NCBI RefSeq assembly: GCF_007830435.1
Contig: NZ_VLLC01000014.1
Location: 30,064 to 94,063 of the forward strand
Direction of reading: 5' to 3'
Source: Desulfobotulus alkaliphilus
GTDB lineage: Bacteria > Desulfobacterota > Desulfobacteria > Desulfobacterales > ASO4-4
Length of the DNA stretch: 64,000 nt
In this document: positions 48,574-58,313 of the stretch, one piece after another
Position numbering within the stretch: the first letter of the stretch is position 1
How the letters are laid out: every line of letters begins with the position of its first letter
Program-made: the position numbers and the translations under genes
The notes under the pieces: model-generated
Told to the model about the DNA's origin: nothing
Seen by the model: only the letters and a program-made list of their open reading frames with translations
The model's database searches: none

Positions 48574-50106
48574 ATGAATGATATTATTGTGGTGGACATG
48601 CCTTCCAGATGGCCTGTCTCCATCTCTGGCGCGGAAGTTGTGGGATCCCGTGAGTACCTTATGGAGACCCGTTTTCTTACCATGAAACGGGCACGGGTAT
48701 TCAATCTCTGCCGTTCTTACCGGTACCAGTCCACGGGTTACTATGTTTCCCTGCTGGCTGCGGCCAGAGGCCATAAGGCCTTTCCGACCATTGCTTCGGT
48801 GCAGGATATCAAATCCATGCCCGTGGTGCGCCTTGTTACGGAAGATCTGGACCGGATGATCCAGAAGACCCTTGCCAGCCTGCAAAGGGAAGAGTTTGAG
48901 CTGAGCATTTATTTTGGCAGGAACCTGAATCCCCTTTATGACAGGCTTGCCATGGAAATCTTCAACCTTTTCCAATGCCCTCTTTTGAGGGTCAATTTCA
49001 TGAAAAAGGATGGCAGGTGGCAGATCCGCACCATGCGCATGATCGGAGTCAGTGAAATTCCGGATATCCATTTTAAGGATCTTGTGGATTTTGCGGAATC
49101 CTATCTTGCGGGCCGGGGATCTAAAAGCAGAAGGCCTGAAAAAAAAGGTTATGATCTTGCCATTCTGACGGACCCGGCAGAAAAAATGCCGCCATCAAAC
49201 GCTGCAACCCTGAAACGGTTCATCCGGGCCGGCCAGAGGATGGGGCTGAATGTCAGCCTGATTACCCGTAATGACTACCACCGCATCGGATTTTTTGATG
49301 CCCTTTTCATACGGGAAACCACAGCCGTGAATCACCACACCTTCCGTTTTGCCCAGCGGGCGGAAGCCGAAGGACTTGTGGTGGTGGATGATCCCCTTTC
49401 CATAATCAAATGTACCAATAAGGTGTACCTTGCGGAGCTTCTGACCCACCACGGCATTGCCACCCCGGAAACCCGCATCCTTTCACGCCAGACCCTCAGG
49501 GAGGCGGCACTCAGCGGATCCTGGCCCCGTATTCTCAAGCAGCCGGACAGTGCCTTTTCCCAGGGCGTTGTCAAGGTGGATGACAAAGCCTCCTTTCTCC
49601 GGGAGGCGGAGCGTTTTCTGGAGGGTTCCGATCTGATTATATCCCAGGCTTTCACCCCCACGGAATACGACTGGCGCATTGGTGTGCTGGCGGGTGAACC
49701 CTTGTTTGCCTGTAAGTATTTTATGGCCCGGAGTCACTGGCAGATTGTGAACTGGAAGAAGACCGGCAACAGCCGTCTGGGAGATGCGACCACGCTGGCC
49801 CTGGAAGCGGTGCCGGATATTGTCTTGAAAACAGCCCTGAAAGCTGCAAGGCTTGTGGGAAACGGTCTTTATGGTATTGATCTGAAGCTGATCGGGAAAA
49901 AAGCCTATGTCATTGAGGTCAACGACAATCCCAATATCGATGCGGGAATAGAGGATGCCGTTTTAAAGGAAGCCCTTTATGACCGTATCATGGGCTACTT
50001 CCATGATGCCGTGATACGTAAAAAAAGCGGTGGTGAAACCGGGGCTGGTAAAAAATGCCATGGAAATGGAAGCTGTGTTACCATGGGCTGTGACGGGCAT
50101 CTGTGA
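48574..50106 (+). CDS. RLAN-domain / RimK-like ATP-grasp protein
   Basis: About 510 residues. The N-terminal RimK-like ATP-grasp N domain begins IIVVDMPSRWPVSISGAEVV and covers about 1-150; the C-terminal ATP-grasp domain includes IKCTNKVYLAELLTHHGIAT, RILKQPDSAFSQGVVKV, GIDLKLIGKKAYVIEVNDNP and NIDAG. ATP-grasp enzymes of this group join amino acids to a carboxylate; these two-domain forms are often found near peptidases or GNAT proteins, none of which is here. ATG 48574 matches the domain start; a GTG at 48499 adds 25 residues. The acceptor is unknown. Confidence 0.85.
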   Translation: MNDIIVVDMPSRWPVSISGAEVVGSREYLMETRFLTMKRARVFNLCRSYRYQSTGYYVSLLAAARGHKAFPTIASVQDIKSMPVVRLVTEDLDRMIQKTLASLQREEFELSIYFGRNLNPLYDRLAMEIFNLFQCPLLRVNFMKKDGRWQIRTMRMIGVSEIPDIHFKDLVDFAESYLAGRGSKSRRPEKKGYDLAILTDPAEKMPPSNAATLKRFIRAGQRMGLNVSLITRNDYHRIGFFDALFIRETTAVNHHTFRFAQRAEAEGLVVVDDPLSIIKCTNKVYLAELLTHHGIATPETRILSRQTLREAALSGSWPRILKQPDSAFSQGVVKVDDKASFLREAERFLEGSDLIISQAFTPTEYDWRIGVLAGEPLFACKYFMARSHWQIVNWKKTGNSRLGDATTLALEAVPDIVLKTALKAARLVGNGLYGIDLKLIGKKAYVIEVNDNPNIDAGIEDAVLKEALYDRIMGYFHDAVIRKKSGGETGAGKKCHGNGSCVTMGCDGHL

Positions 50107-50223
50107 TAAAAGCGGCTGTTGCCTTTTTTGACGGATTTTTTTTTTAAGATTCGTATCAGGCATGATTTATGGTGAGGCAGGTTGTGAAAAGGGGATGCCT
50201 GCCGCATCCCCTGGGGAGGATGG

Positions 50224-50607
50224 ATGAGAAAAATCCGAAGTATTGTTGTGGACGATGAGGCCCATATACGCCTTTTCCTGCGAACCGTATTGCAGAGGGC
50301 GGGGCTTGATGTGGTGGGTGAGGCGGTTAACGGGGATGAAGGCCTCTTGCTTGTGGAAAAGGAGATGCCGGATCTTGTTTTGATGGATATCAATATGCCC
50401 GTTAAAACAGGAGATGAGGTCATAGCGGATATGAAGAGAAGGTCTCCCATGTCAAAAATCATCATGCTTACTTCCGTGGCCGATGCGGGCACCATTACCC
50501 GCTGCATTGAGGCTGGAGCCGATGATTATATAAGAAAAGACACACCCTATCAGGAAATGGCGGCACTCATTAAAGAGATCATAGGGGATATGGAGGTGGA
50601 GGTATGA
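50224..50607 (+). CDS. CheY-like response regulator
   Basis: 127 residues, receiver only: SIVVDDEAHIRLFLRTVLQ, phospho-acceptor in LVLMDINMPVKTGDEVI, IIMLTSVADAGT, and the Lys of DDYIRKDTPY. No output domain. No kinase is adjacent. GGGGAGGATGG lies just upstream of the ATG. Its stop overlaps the start of a 44-codon gene, and the pair precedes a GspE/PilB-type ATPase, so control of a pilus or secretion machine is a reasonable guess. Confidence 0.9.
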   Translation: MRKIRSIVVDDEAHIRLFLRTVLQRAGLDVVGEAVNGDEGLLLVEKEMPDLVLMDINMPVKTGDEVIADMKRRSPMSKIIMLTSVADAGTITRCIEAGADDYIRKDTPYQEMAALIKEIIGDMEVEV

Positions 50608-50738
50608 AAGAAAAATACCGTCTTTCCGAGCTGATGGATGAAATCCGTAAGGATGAAGAGGTTAAAAAACAGGATATGAACAGAAAGCTCTCCCAGGATC
50701 AGATCAGAAAAATGTTGAAGGAAATGAAGAAAAAATAG
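50604..50738 (+). CDS. 44-residue charged protein coupled to the response regulator
   Basis: A short gene starting with the ATG of the ATGA overlap with the receiver stop; GGAGGTGGAGG lies upstream. It starts MKEKYRLSELMDEIRKDEEV and ends KKK. It is almost entirely helical and highly charged, with no membrane segment. The strong start signal and overlap argue it is real. Possible role: a small adaptor or connector for the receiver. I know no family for it. Confidence 0.65.
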   Translation: MKEKYRLSELMDEIRKDEEVKKQDMNRKLSQDQIRKMLKEMKKK

Positions 50739-50809
50739 GGGGAGGCGGCCGGATTGAAGGTCACCCATAGCGCGTTGGAGAAACTTTAAAAATTAAAGGA
50801 TTCTTTGCC

Positions 50810-52513
50810 ATGAACAATCCTTCCTTTGTTAAAAAAGTGGTGGAATTTGGTTTCCTCACGGATGAGGATGCTCAAAATCTCAGGGAAAAATTTAAGGGGA
50901 ATGATCTTGAGATTCTGAGTTTTCTTCACAAGGGAGGGGTGGCCTCCAAAGGCTTTCTTGGAAAGCTCTGGGGGGATGCCATCGGCTATGCCTATGTGGA
51001 TCTGGTAAAAAGTATTTTTCAGCCCGATGCCATTGCCATGATCAAAAGGGATCTGGCCATCCAGAAGAAAATTATTCCCCTGTATCGTCTGGGTTCTGCC
51101 CTCACCGTTGCGACGGCTGAACCTCAGGATCTCGGGCTTCTGGAAATGGTGTCCAAGGTGGCGGGTCTTCCCATCAGTCCTGTATTCGCCTTTCTTGAGG
51201 ACATTGAGGATGCCACCCAGATTCAGTATCAGTCCAAAGAAAGTGTGGAAGAGTTCATCAATAAAATTTCCGAGAACTCGCTTTTTAAGGGCACCAGCAA
51301 AATTACCGACGAGCAGCTTAAAAAAATAGCCGGTGACAAGGCCGTTGTGGATTTTACCAACGGCGTGATTCTCTTAGGAATCAAGGAAAGGGCGACGGAT
51401 ATACATATTGATCCTGCGGATGAGCTGGTGCGGATACGTTTCCGCATCGACGGTATGCTTCAGACCCGTCTGAAAATAGATCTTTCCCTGCTGGCCCCTG
51501 TCTTGTCCCGGCTGAAGGTCATGGCCGGTCTCGATATCACGGAGAAAAGAAGACCCCAGGACGGGCGCATTTCCCTGAAACTGAAAAACCGCTCCATAGA
51601 TATCCGCTTTTCGTCCGCCCCCGCCATTGCAGGGGAAAAGGTTGTCATGAGGCTTCTCGGGCAGCTGGCAGTCCGGGAGATTCCAAGCATTGAAGATCTG
51701 GACTTTTCCCACAGAACCTTCCGCCATATTGAGGCGGTGACGAGTTCCCCCAACGGGGTTTTTCTTGTCACAGGGCCTACGGGTTCCGGTAAAACCACCA
51801 CCCTTTTTTCTGTTCTTAAGCGTCTGAACACCGATGAAATCAACATCCTTACGGTGGAAGATCCCGTGGAATACCGTTTGGAAGGGGTGAATCAGGTGCA
51901 GGCCAATGCGGCCATAGGGCTGGATTTTGCCGCTGTACTCCGCTCCTTTCTGCGTCAGGACCCCGATGTCATGCTGGTGGGTGAGATCAGGGATCTGGAA
52001 ACCGCAAGGATAGCCTGTCAGGCGGCCCTCACCGGGCATATGGTGCTTTCCACCCTGCACAGCAATACAGCCCTTCAGGCCACGACCCGGCTGATGGATA
52101 TTGGCGTACCTTCCTACATCGTATCTCCGGCCCTTCTGGGGGTTATGTCCCAGCGCCTTGTCCGGAGAATCTGTGAGGATTGCAAAGAATCCTACACCTT
52201 ATCCGATGAGGAAGCGGACCGGTATTTCATCCGCAAGGAGGGAGAAAAGGTTGTCTTCTACAGGGGAAAGGGGTGTGTCAGGTGCAATTTCACAGGCTAT
52301 CTTGGCAGGCTGGCCCTGCATGAAGTGTTTCTCATTACCAATGACATCCGGGATCTTGTATCCAGAAATGCCTCCCTTGTGGAAATTGAGGCCACAGCCA
52401 GAGCAGAAGGCTTCAGGGATATTTACCACGACGGGCTGAAAAAGGTACTGCGGGGGATGACCACCATCGATGAGGTGAACCGGGTCATTGATAAGGCAGT
52501 GGTTTTGGATTAG
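50810..52513 (+). CDS. GspE/PilB-type secretion or pilus assembly ATPase
   Basis: 567 residues. An N-terminal MshEN/GspE-N type domain (about 1-150) precedes the ATPase core: Walker A FLVTGPTGSGKTTTLFSVL, Asp box LTVEDPVEYRLEGVNQVQ, Walker B DPDVMLVGEIRDLETA, and His box MVLSTLHSNTA. The zinc-binding tetra-Cys element is present (CEDC ... GCVRC). It powers assembly of type II secretion pseudopili or type IV pili. No other gsp or pil genes are in the window, so the machine cannot be named. Confidence 0.92.
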   Translation: MNNPSFVKKVVEFGFLTDEDAQNLREKFKGNDLEILSFLHKGGVASKGFLGKLWGDAIGYAYVDLVKSIFQPDAIAMIKRDLAIQKKIIPLYRLGSALTVATAEPQDLGLLEMVSKVAGLPISPVFAFLEDIEDATQIQYQSKESVEEFINKISENSLFKGTSKITDEQLKKIAGDKAVVDFTNGVILLGIKERATDIHIDPADELVRIRFRIDGMLQTRLKIDLSLLAPVLSRLKVMAGLDITEKRRPQDGRISLKLKNRSIDIRFSSAPAIAGEKVVMRLLGQLAVREIPSIEDLDFSHRTFRHIEAVTSSPNGVFLVTGPTGSGKTTTLFSVLKRLNTDEINILTVEDPVEYRLEGVNQVQANAAIGLDFAAVLRSFLRQDPDVMLVGEIRDLETARIACQAALTGHMVLSTLHSNTALQATTRLMDIGVPSYIVSPALLGVMSQRLVRRICEDCKESYTLSDEEADRYFIRKEGEKVVFYRGKGCVRCNFTGYLGRLALHEVFLITNDIRDLVSRNASLVEIEATARAEGFRDIYHDGLKKVLRGMTTIDEVNRVIDKAVVLD

Positions 52514-52661
52514 TTTTTTTAAAGATTCCAAATGGATGCGATTGTTTTTTGGAAATTATCATTCGTGGCCGGGCCTTAGTTATCTCTAAAAAGTTCCATT
52601 TTATTGTGAAGGATTGTTGCATGAACCGTATCTGTGACCATTTGCTGGTGGTCCTTAAAAA

Positions 52662-54281
52662 ATGAAATCATTTGAATATCAGAAGGTGCTCTGTCCTGCG
52701 GATAAAGACATCCGCTGGCGTTTTTTAGGGAAAGAATTTATCCGGCCCTTATCCTTGGGAAAAAGGACTTTTCTTGAAGTAAAACCTGAAGGACTTGCCA
52801 TGCTTGCCAGAGAGGCCTTCAGGGATGCCTCTTTTTTTCTTTCTACCGGACATCTGGAACAGCTTGCCTTAATTCTGAACGACCCTGAAGCCTCGGCCAA
52901 TGACCGCTTTGTGGCCATGGAGCTTCTGAAGAATGCGGCCATCAGTGCGGGCGGTGTTTTTCCCATGTGTCAGGATACGGGAACGGCCCTTGTCATGGCA
53001 AAAAAGGGCGAAGGCGTACTTACGGGTACGGACGATGCCTTCTGGATTTCAAAGGGCGTATTTGAGGCCTATACAGGTGAAAACCTCCGCTACTCCCAAC
53101 TGGCCCCCCTTTCCATGTATGGGGAAGTGAATACCCAGAACAATCTGCCCGCCCAGATTGATATTTCATCTGTGCCCGGCGACCATTACGACTTTCTTTT
53201 TGTGGCTAAAGGCGGTGGTTCTGCCAATAAAACCTTCCTTTATAATAAGACGGCACAGATTCTTGCCCCTGAAGAGCTGCTTCCTTTTCTGGCAAAAAGC
53301 CTAGGCGAAATCGGAACCTCTGCCTGCCCGCCCTATCATCTGGCTGTGGTGGTGGGGGGGATGAGTGCCGAATACACCCTGAAAACCCTTAAATTAGCCT
53401 CGACCGGATATCTGGATTCCCTGCCGGACAGGGGAAACGGGAACGGGCAGGGATTCAGGGACAAAAGCCTTGAGACTGAAATCCTTGAAATGAGCCGCAG
53501 TCTCGGGCTGGGTGCCCAGTTCGGCGGGAAATACTTCTGCCATGATGTGCGGGTGATTCGCCTTCCCCGCCATGGGGCTTCCTGTTTTATCGGCGTGGGC
53601 GTGAGCTGTTCGGCCCATAGAAATATTCTGGGCAGGATATGCGGGGAGGGTCTTTTTCTGGAGGCGCTGGACAGGGATCCGGCCCGTTTTTTCCCGGACC
53701 CGGCATTTGAACCTGAAGAAGCCGTGTCCATTGACTTGAACCAGTCCATGGATGCCATACGGGCCTGCCTGTCAAAACTGAAGGTTGCCACCCGTGTCAT
53801 GCTGAATGGTCCTCTGGTGGTGGCAAGGGACATTGCCCATGCAAGGCTGAAGGCCATGCTGGAAAGGGGAGAGAGTCTTCCTTCCTATTTCAGGGATCAT
53901 ATGGTGTATTATGCAGGCCCTGCCAAGACCCCTGCGGGGTATGCTTCCGGCTCCTTCGGGCCAACCACCGCAGGCCGCATGGACCCCTATGTTCCCTGTT
54001 TTCAGGAGCAGGGGGCTTCCCTTGTGATGCTGGCCAAAGGTAACCGCTCATCTCTGGTCCGGGAGTCCTGCAGAAAGCACGGGGGCTTTTATCTGGGTTC
54101 CATCGGTGGCCCTGCGGCCCGCCTTGGCAGGGATTGTATTACAAAGGTGGATATGATTGATTTTAAGGATCTGGGCATGGAAGCGGTATACCGCATTGAG
54201 GTGAGGGATTTTCCCGCTTTTGTGATTGTGGATGATAAGGGCAATGATTTTTACGAGTCCTTTCTTGTGCAGAAGGGCTGA
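52662..54281 (+). CDS. Class I fumarate hydratase (Fe-S)
   Basis: 539 residues, single-chain class I fumarase interconverting fumarate and malate through a [4Fe-4S] cluster. The first cluster Cys is C103 in [29 protein letters not shown] and [15 protein letters not shown] supply the others. The C-terminal domain has [20 protein letters not shown]. The oxygen-sensitive enzyme fits an anaerobe with a reductive or oxidative TCA pathway. The ribosome-binding site is weak. Confidence 0.93.
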   Translation: MKSFEYQKVLCPADKDIRWRFLGKEFIRPLSLGKRTFLEVKPEGLAMLAREAFRDASFFLSTGHLEQLALILNDPEASANDRFVAMELLKNAAISAGGVFPMCQDTGTALVMAKKGEGVLTGTDDAFWISKGVFEAYTGENLRYSQLAPLSMYGEVNTQNNLPAQIDISSVPGDHYDFLFVAKGGGSANKTFLYNKTAQILAPEELLPFLAKSLGEIGTSACPPYHLAVVVGGMSAEYTLKTLKLASTGYLDSLPDRGNGNGQGFRDKSLETEILEMSRSLGLGAQFGGKYFCHDVRVIRLPRHGASCFIGVGVSCSAHRNILGRICGEGLFLEALDRDPARFFPDPAFEPEEAVSIDLNQSMDAIRACLSKLKVATRVMLNGPLVVARDIAHARLKAMLERGESLPSYFRDHMVYYAGPAKTPAGYASGSFGPTTAGRMDPYVPCFQEQGASLVMLAKGNRSSLVRESCRKHGGFYLGSIGGPAARLGRDCITKVDMIDFKDLGMEAVYRIEVRDFPAFVIVDDKGNDFYESFLVQKG

Positions 54282-54325
54282 GCTGTTTCATGGGTGGATA
54301 TAAAAGAAATCATGGGGATTGATAT

Positions 54326-55105
54326 ATGGGCTGGATAGGAAAACTGGTGGGAGGCACTCTGGGATTTGCCATAGGCGGCCCTCTGGGGGCCATTCTCGGG
54401 GCGGCCTTTGGCCACGGTTTTGATAAAAGGGATGATGCCTACCTTGCCGGAAAGGGAGGGCGTCCGGGTTATGGGTACAGGCGCATTGAAGCCAGTGATG
54501 ACACCCGGCACATGACCTTTTTTGTGGCGGCCTTTTCCATGCTGGCCAAGCTGACCAAGGCCGATGGCAGGGTTTCCGAAGTGGAGATTCGCACCATAGA
54601 AGAAATCATGGAAAAGGATCTGCGCCTGAATGCCGATTCCCGTAAAATTGCCATACAGATTTTTCGTACAGCGGTGCAGTCTCCCGAAAGCTTTGATTCC
54701 TTTGCCGCACAGTTTGCCGATGCCTTCAGGAACCAGCGGCAGATTCTGGAGCTGATGGCGGACATTCTCATGCGGGTGGCGGTGAGTGACGGGAAGCTGG
54801 CTTCCGAGGAAGAGAGGATGATCCGCAGTGCCGTGCAGATTTTCAGACTTCCCGCTTCCTTTTATGAACAGCTCCGTTCCCGGTACATGAAAACGGGCAA
54901 GGGAGCCTATGATGTGCTGGACCTTGATCCTTCAGCCACGGATGACGAGGTAAAAAAACAGTACCGCAGGCTGGTGAGGGAATACCACCCCGATGCCATT
55001 GCATCCAAGGGACTTCCCGAAGAATTTACGGAACTTGCCGAAGAAAAGTTCAGGGCCATCCAGGAAGCCTATGAAACCATAAAAAAGAGTCGGGGGATGT
55101 CCTGA
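54326..55105 (+). CDS. DjlA-like co-chaperone (TerB + DnaJ domains)
   Basis: 259 residues. A glycine-rich hydrophobic N-terminus (LVGGTLGFAIGGPLGAILGA) may associate with the membrane. A TerB-like helical domain at about 67-180 (MLAKLTKADGRVSEVEIRTI; VAVSDGKLASEEERMIRSA) is followed by a C-terminal J domain (about 193-257) with the HPD motif in VREYHPDAIASKG. This is the order of DjlA, which stimulates DnaK ATPase at the membrane. It follows fumarase by 44 bases. Confidence 0.9.
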   Translation: MGWIGKLVGGTLGFAIGGPLGAILGAAFGHGFDKRDDAYLAGKGGRPGYGYRRIEASDDTRHMTFFVAAFSMLAKLTKADGRVSEVEIRTIEEIMEKDLRLNADSRKIAIQIFRTAVQSPESFDSFAAQFADAFRNQRQILELMADILMRVAVSDGKLASEEERMIRSAVQIFRLPASFYEQLRSRYMKTGKGAYDVLDLDPSATDDEVKKQYRRLVREYHPDAIASKGLPEEFTELAEEKFRAIQEAYETIKKSRGMS

Positions 55106-55183
55106 GAACGGGCCGGTCTTAGCTGAATTCAGTGCCTCCATCACTGGCCGAAATGAGTCTGGATCTGACACAGGGAGTTGAGA

Positions 55184-55233
55184 TTTTCTGATAATTTCTT
55201 TAAGGATAAGGATTAATAGAAATTATCAGAAAA
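55184..55233. promoter_or_regulatory. Perfect 16-bp inverted repeat just upstream of the binding-protein gene
   Basis: TTTTCTGATAATTTCT (55184-55199) and AGAAATTATCAGAAAA (55218-55233), 18-base spacer. There is no T run after it on either strand that would make it a normal terminator. It ends 13 bases before the start codon at 55247, so it could be an operator or a leader hairpin near the ribosome-binding site. Confidence 0.5.
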
Positions 55234-55246
55234 AAGGGGGGCTGTT

Positions 55247-56002
55247 ATGAAGCGTATAAAAGTTGCTTTTATTCTAATGATTTTCTTTTTCCTCAGCCCT
55301 GATTTTTCCCTGTCTGCCCAAGATAAGATTATATCCGTCGGCTTTGCACCTGTTCCCCCCTATGTAATGCTGGACAGCTGCGGTGCCTTCAGTGGCCTTG
55401 AGTATGAAATAATAAATGAATCCTTTGCTGCAAGGGGCTATACTGTAAAACCTGAAGCCTTTCCTCTTGCCCGTCTTATTGAAACCGTAAAAGAAGGTGG
55501 TATTGATGTGGCTGCGAGGATTCTGCCTTCCCATGAAACAGGCCGATACCTGTCTGATATCTATATTATTTTTAACAATATTGCCTTGGGATTGCAAAGC
55601 AGCAGGCTTAAGATAAATTCAGTTACAGATCTGAAGGGTAAGAGTATTGTTGCTTTTCAGCGGGCCTCTATTGTTTTAGGCCCTGAATTTGCTTTGATGA
55701 CAGATGATAAAACACGGTACCGGGAAGTGGCCAATCAGGCCCTACAAATCAGGATGCTTTTTGCAGGCAGAGCTGATCTTGTCATTGGTGAAGCAAGGAT
55801 ATTGAATTATTATCTGCATGCTAAGGAAACAGGAATTGAATCAGTTAAGCCGGTGGTAGAATATCATCTCTTCCCTGAAACCCCATATCGAGTGGCATTT
55901 GTAAATCGTCAGCATAAAAAGGAATTTAATCTGGGACTGGCAGAGATCCGACAGAATGGAAAATATGATGAAATAATACAGAAATACCTATTGGCCCCTT
56001 AG
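55247..56002 (+). CDS. Periplasmic solute-binding protein (SBP family 3 type)
   Basis: 251 residues with a signal peptide (about 1-24, AFILMIFFFLSPDFSLSAQ) and an amino-acid-type binding fold: VGFAPVPPYVMLDSCGAFSG, LEYEIINESFAARGYTVKPE, ARILPSHETGRYLSD and LKGKSIVAFQRASIVLG. No permease or ATPase is next to it, so it is an orphan that may act as a sensor component or serve a distant transporter. Its codons are AT-richer than its neighbours, a sign of transfer. A MITE begins 27 bases after its stop. Confidence 0.85.
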   Translation: MKRIKVAFILMIFFFLSPDFSLSAQDKIISVGFAPVPPYVMLDSCGAFSGLEYEIINESFAARGYTVKPEAFPLARLIETVKEGGIDVAARILPSHETGRYLSDIYIIFNNIALGLQSSRLKINSVTDLKGKSIVAFQRASIVLGPEFALMTDDKTRYREVANQALQIRMLFAGRADLVIGEARILNYYLHAKETGIESVKPVVEYHLFPETPYRVAFVNRQHKKEFNLGLAEIRQNGKYDEIIQKYLLAP

Positions 56003-56029
56003 CAGGACATAAAACAGTCTTATTAAATT

Positions 56030-56431
56030 GTAACTTCTTCTGAGTAACTTCAAAAGTTACTTTATGACAAAGCGCCGTAACACGGCGTGGGTTGCTGTTC
56101 AGCACAGTTTTCCAAGTACCACCTGTAAGGCAGATGCACAGGCCCCAGGCTATTTGCCCGTGACGCAATCTTATTCGGGAGCTTCTTGCCCTGTGCGGAA
56201 GCGGCAAAAACTCCCCGCCACAGACAGGATAAGCTTTTTGATTACCATAACAGGCCTTGGTACGCTGCCTTTGTGGCGGCTCAGACAGTTTGCCGCTTCT
56301 TTCGCACAGGCCTTCAAAGCTCTGATCCGAAACGATTGCAATGTCCCTTGCAAATAGCCACGGAGCCTTGCAACAGTACAAAGCTGCTGCAATTACAGTG
56401 TTGGCGGTTCGGAATAAACCGTAATAATTAC
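56030..56431 (+). mobile_element. Foldback MITE, copy 5
   Basis: 402 bp, long-left-end form like copies 2 and 4. It starts GTAACTTCTTCTGAGTAACT (with a 3-base insertion), carries both small hairpins and the complete foldback core, and ends in CCGTAATAATTAC (the usual GTGCTGAATAATTAC with a short loss). The flanks ATTAAATT (56022-56029) and ATTGAATT (56432-56439) are an 8-bp duplication with one mismatch. It lies in the same direction as the genes on both sides. Confidence 0.88.
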
Positions 56432-56507
56432 ATTGAATTTTTATTTCTGAAGCATGTTCCTGCATCATCCACATGTGCATTGACTCATTGATAAAGGAGA
56501 AAATACC

Positions 56508-57536
56508 ATGCAGCATATTCTATTGAAATGTGTCATCGGCCTTGCCTCACTTAGCCTGATGGCCTCATCGGTTTATGGTCAGGCGGCGTTTGTGCGTGGC
56601 TCCACCGTTATTTTTGAGGACAATCTGAAACATGAAAAGGCAGGAGAGTTTCCCTCACAGTGGCGACTGGTAAGGGGAAGTGCGGAAGTGGCCCGATACG
56701 AAGGGGAAAACGTCCTTTCGCTGCTGGTGACCCGGACGGAAGTCGCCCCGCTGATGCGGGAAAAAAGCTATTTGCCACAGGCCTTTACCATTGAATTCGA
56801 TTATCTGATGAACGATCTCAGGCAGCATGCCTACGAAGTCAGCTTCTTCAATGAAAATGGGCGGAGATCCGGTACACTGCGTTTTAATGGAGAGCGGTTC
56901 ACATTGGGCGGGCGAGGCGGTACCGTTGCCGAAGGAAGCACTTCTGAAACCAGGGCCGGTTTTCAGCCGGGGTGGAGACGGCTGGCCCTCTCGTTCAATC
57001 AGCATGAACTCCGCATCTTTTCCGACGGCGTTCGTGTTTTGAATGTCCCCCGTTTCGAGGAGGAATTGCGCAGCTTCCAGATCCAAGGAGGGCGTCCCAG
57101 CAATGCCAGACCCAATTCGGATGCGTTCATCAGAAACGTGGTTGTGGCCGAAGGTGGCATGCCGCTTTACGAGCGCGTCATGTCGGAGGGGCGTTTTTCA
57201 ACCACGGAAATTCAGTTCGACGTGAACAGGGCCGACATCAGGCCGGAGTCAGCCGGGGTCATTGACCAGATCTTTCAGCTCATGCGGGATCATAAGGATC
57301 TTCGCTTTTCCGTGGAAGGCCATACGGACTCCGATGGAAACGTTGAGCTTAACCAGCGTCTTTCCCAGCAGCGGGCTGAAAGTGTCGTCCGTGCATTGGC
57401 TGAGAAGGGGGTCAGCCCGGATCGCCTGACGGCAAAAGGGTGGGGCGCTTCCAGGCCCGTGGCCGATAATGCGACCGAGGAAGGAAAAGCCCAGAACAGG
57501 CGGGTTGAGTTCGTTCGGCTAGAGACGACGGAATGA
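56508..57536 (+). CDS. OmpA-family outer-membrane protein with lectin-like N-terminal domain
   Basis: 342 residues. Signal peptide about 1-25 (GLASLSLMASSVYGQA). The middle (about 35-210) looks like a beta-sandwich of the concanavalin/laminin-G kind (FTIEFDYLMNDLRQHAYEVS; LALSFNQHELRIFSDGVRVL). The C-terminal OmpA domain (about 225-338) contacts peptidoglycan: STTEIQFDVNRADIRPES, then GHTDSDGNVELNQRLSQQRA and KGWGASRPVADN with the conserved Asp and Arg. AAAGGAG lies upstream of the ATG. No beta-barrel is seen, so it is probably periplasmic or lipid-facing. Confidence 0.88.
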   Translation: MQHILLKCVIGLASLSLMASSVYGQAAFVRGSTVIFEDNLKHEKAGEFPSQWRLVRGSAEVARYEGENVLSLLVTRTEVAPLMREKSYLPQAFTIEFDYLMNDLRQHAYEVSFFNENGRRSGTLRFNGERFTLGGRGGTVAEGSTSETRAGFQPGWRRLALSFNQHELRIFSDGVRVLNVPRFEEELRSFQIQGGRPSNARPNSDAFIRNVVVAEGGMPLYERVMSEGRFSTTEIQFDVNRADIRPESAGVIDQIFQLMRDHKDLRFSVEGHTDSDGNVELNQRLSQQRAESVVRALAEKGVSPDRLTAKGWGASRPVADNATEEGKAQNRRVEFVRLETTE

Positions 57537-58313
57537 TGGCTGAAGCAGGGCCAGCTTCGCTTGTTTTGGAGCAGTCCTTCCTCCACCTGCTTATAGAGTC
57601 AGGCGTATGCGCATCTGGTATCGTATCAGAGGATTGAAGAGACTGATTCTCAGCCTGTCTGCTCCGGATCATGTCCGCCGGATTGCGGGCAATTTTTTCG
57701 ATATGAAGATCCGTTTCAAAAAGCTGAAGTTGCCCATAAAGCAGAGCTTCAATGGCATTGGCAAGCTCTTTGAACTGTTCCTGGGGCACATCGAGAATCC
57801 CCAGACTCAAAATGATTCATACACCTTCTTGCTGTTACGGTTAGATGTACGGACGCGTTTGATATACATGCCCGTCACTGTAGCTAAAAAACGGGGGGGG
57901 CAAATTATTATTTCTTCTATGGGCCACTACATTCGAAATTCACCTGATTGGAGTCAATTATTTCAAGGGTTTATGGTATAAAAATGTTGGGTTTTTGGCA
58001 AAAAACACCCGTTAATCGATCAATTTTGACGAAGTTGGGTTAGAGATTTTACAAAGTGAGACATTGTAATTTCGGTTGTTTGGAACAAAAATAGGCCTCC
58101 CAACTGTAGAAAATGAGCTTAAATTTCTTCGGTTGTCGTCTCCTGTTAGCGCAGAGGAAGTCGCCAAAGAACTTGGGCCTACACTACGTCGACATTTCGA
58201 GTTCTAACAACCGCTTCCAGCCGACGTCGGCGCTGAAGCGGATCATTACATTTCAAGGGACTAAATAGTGCATAATTAGAAATTAAGTTTAAGAACTATG
58301 CTCCAGGCAAACC
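57537..58313. pseudogene. ~780-bp region with decayed coding fragments
   Basis: No intact gene. On the plus strand 58076-58207 reads as 43 codons ending in TAA with a natural protein look (FGTKIGLPTVENELKFLRLS, then SAEEVAKELGPTLRRHFEF), preceded two codons earlier by an in-frame stop, so it is the tail of a broken gene. On the minus strand about 57610-57815 reads FKELANAIEALLYGQLQLFE and on, without a clear start, and merges into the antisense of the ompA end. I recognise neither family. Base composition is lower in GC than the flanks. Confidence 0.4.
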
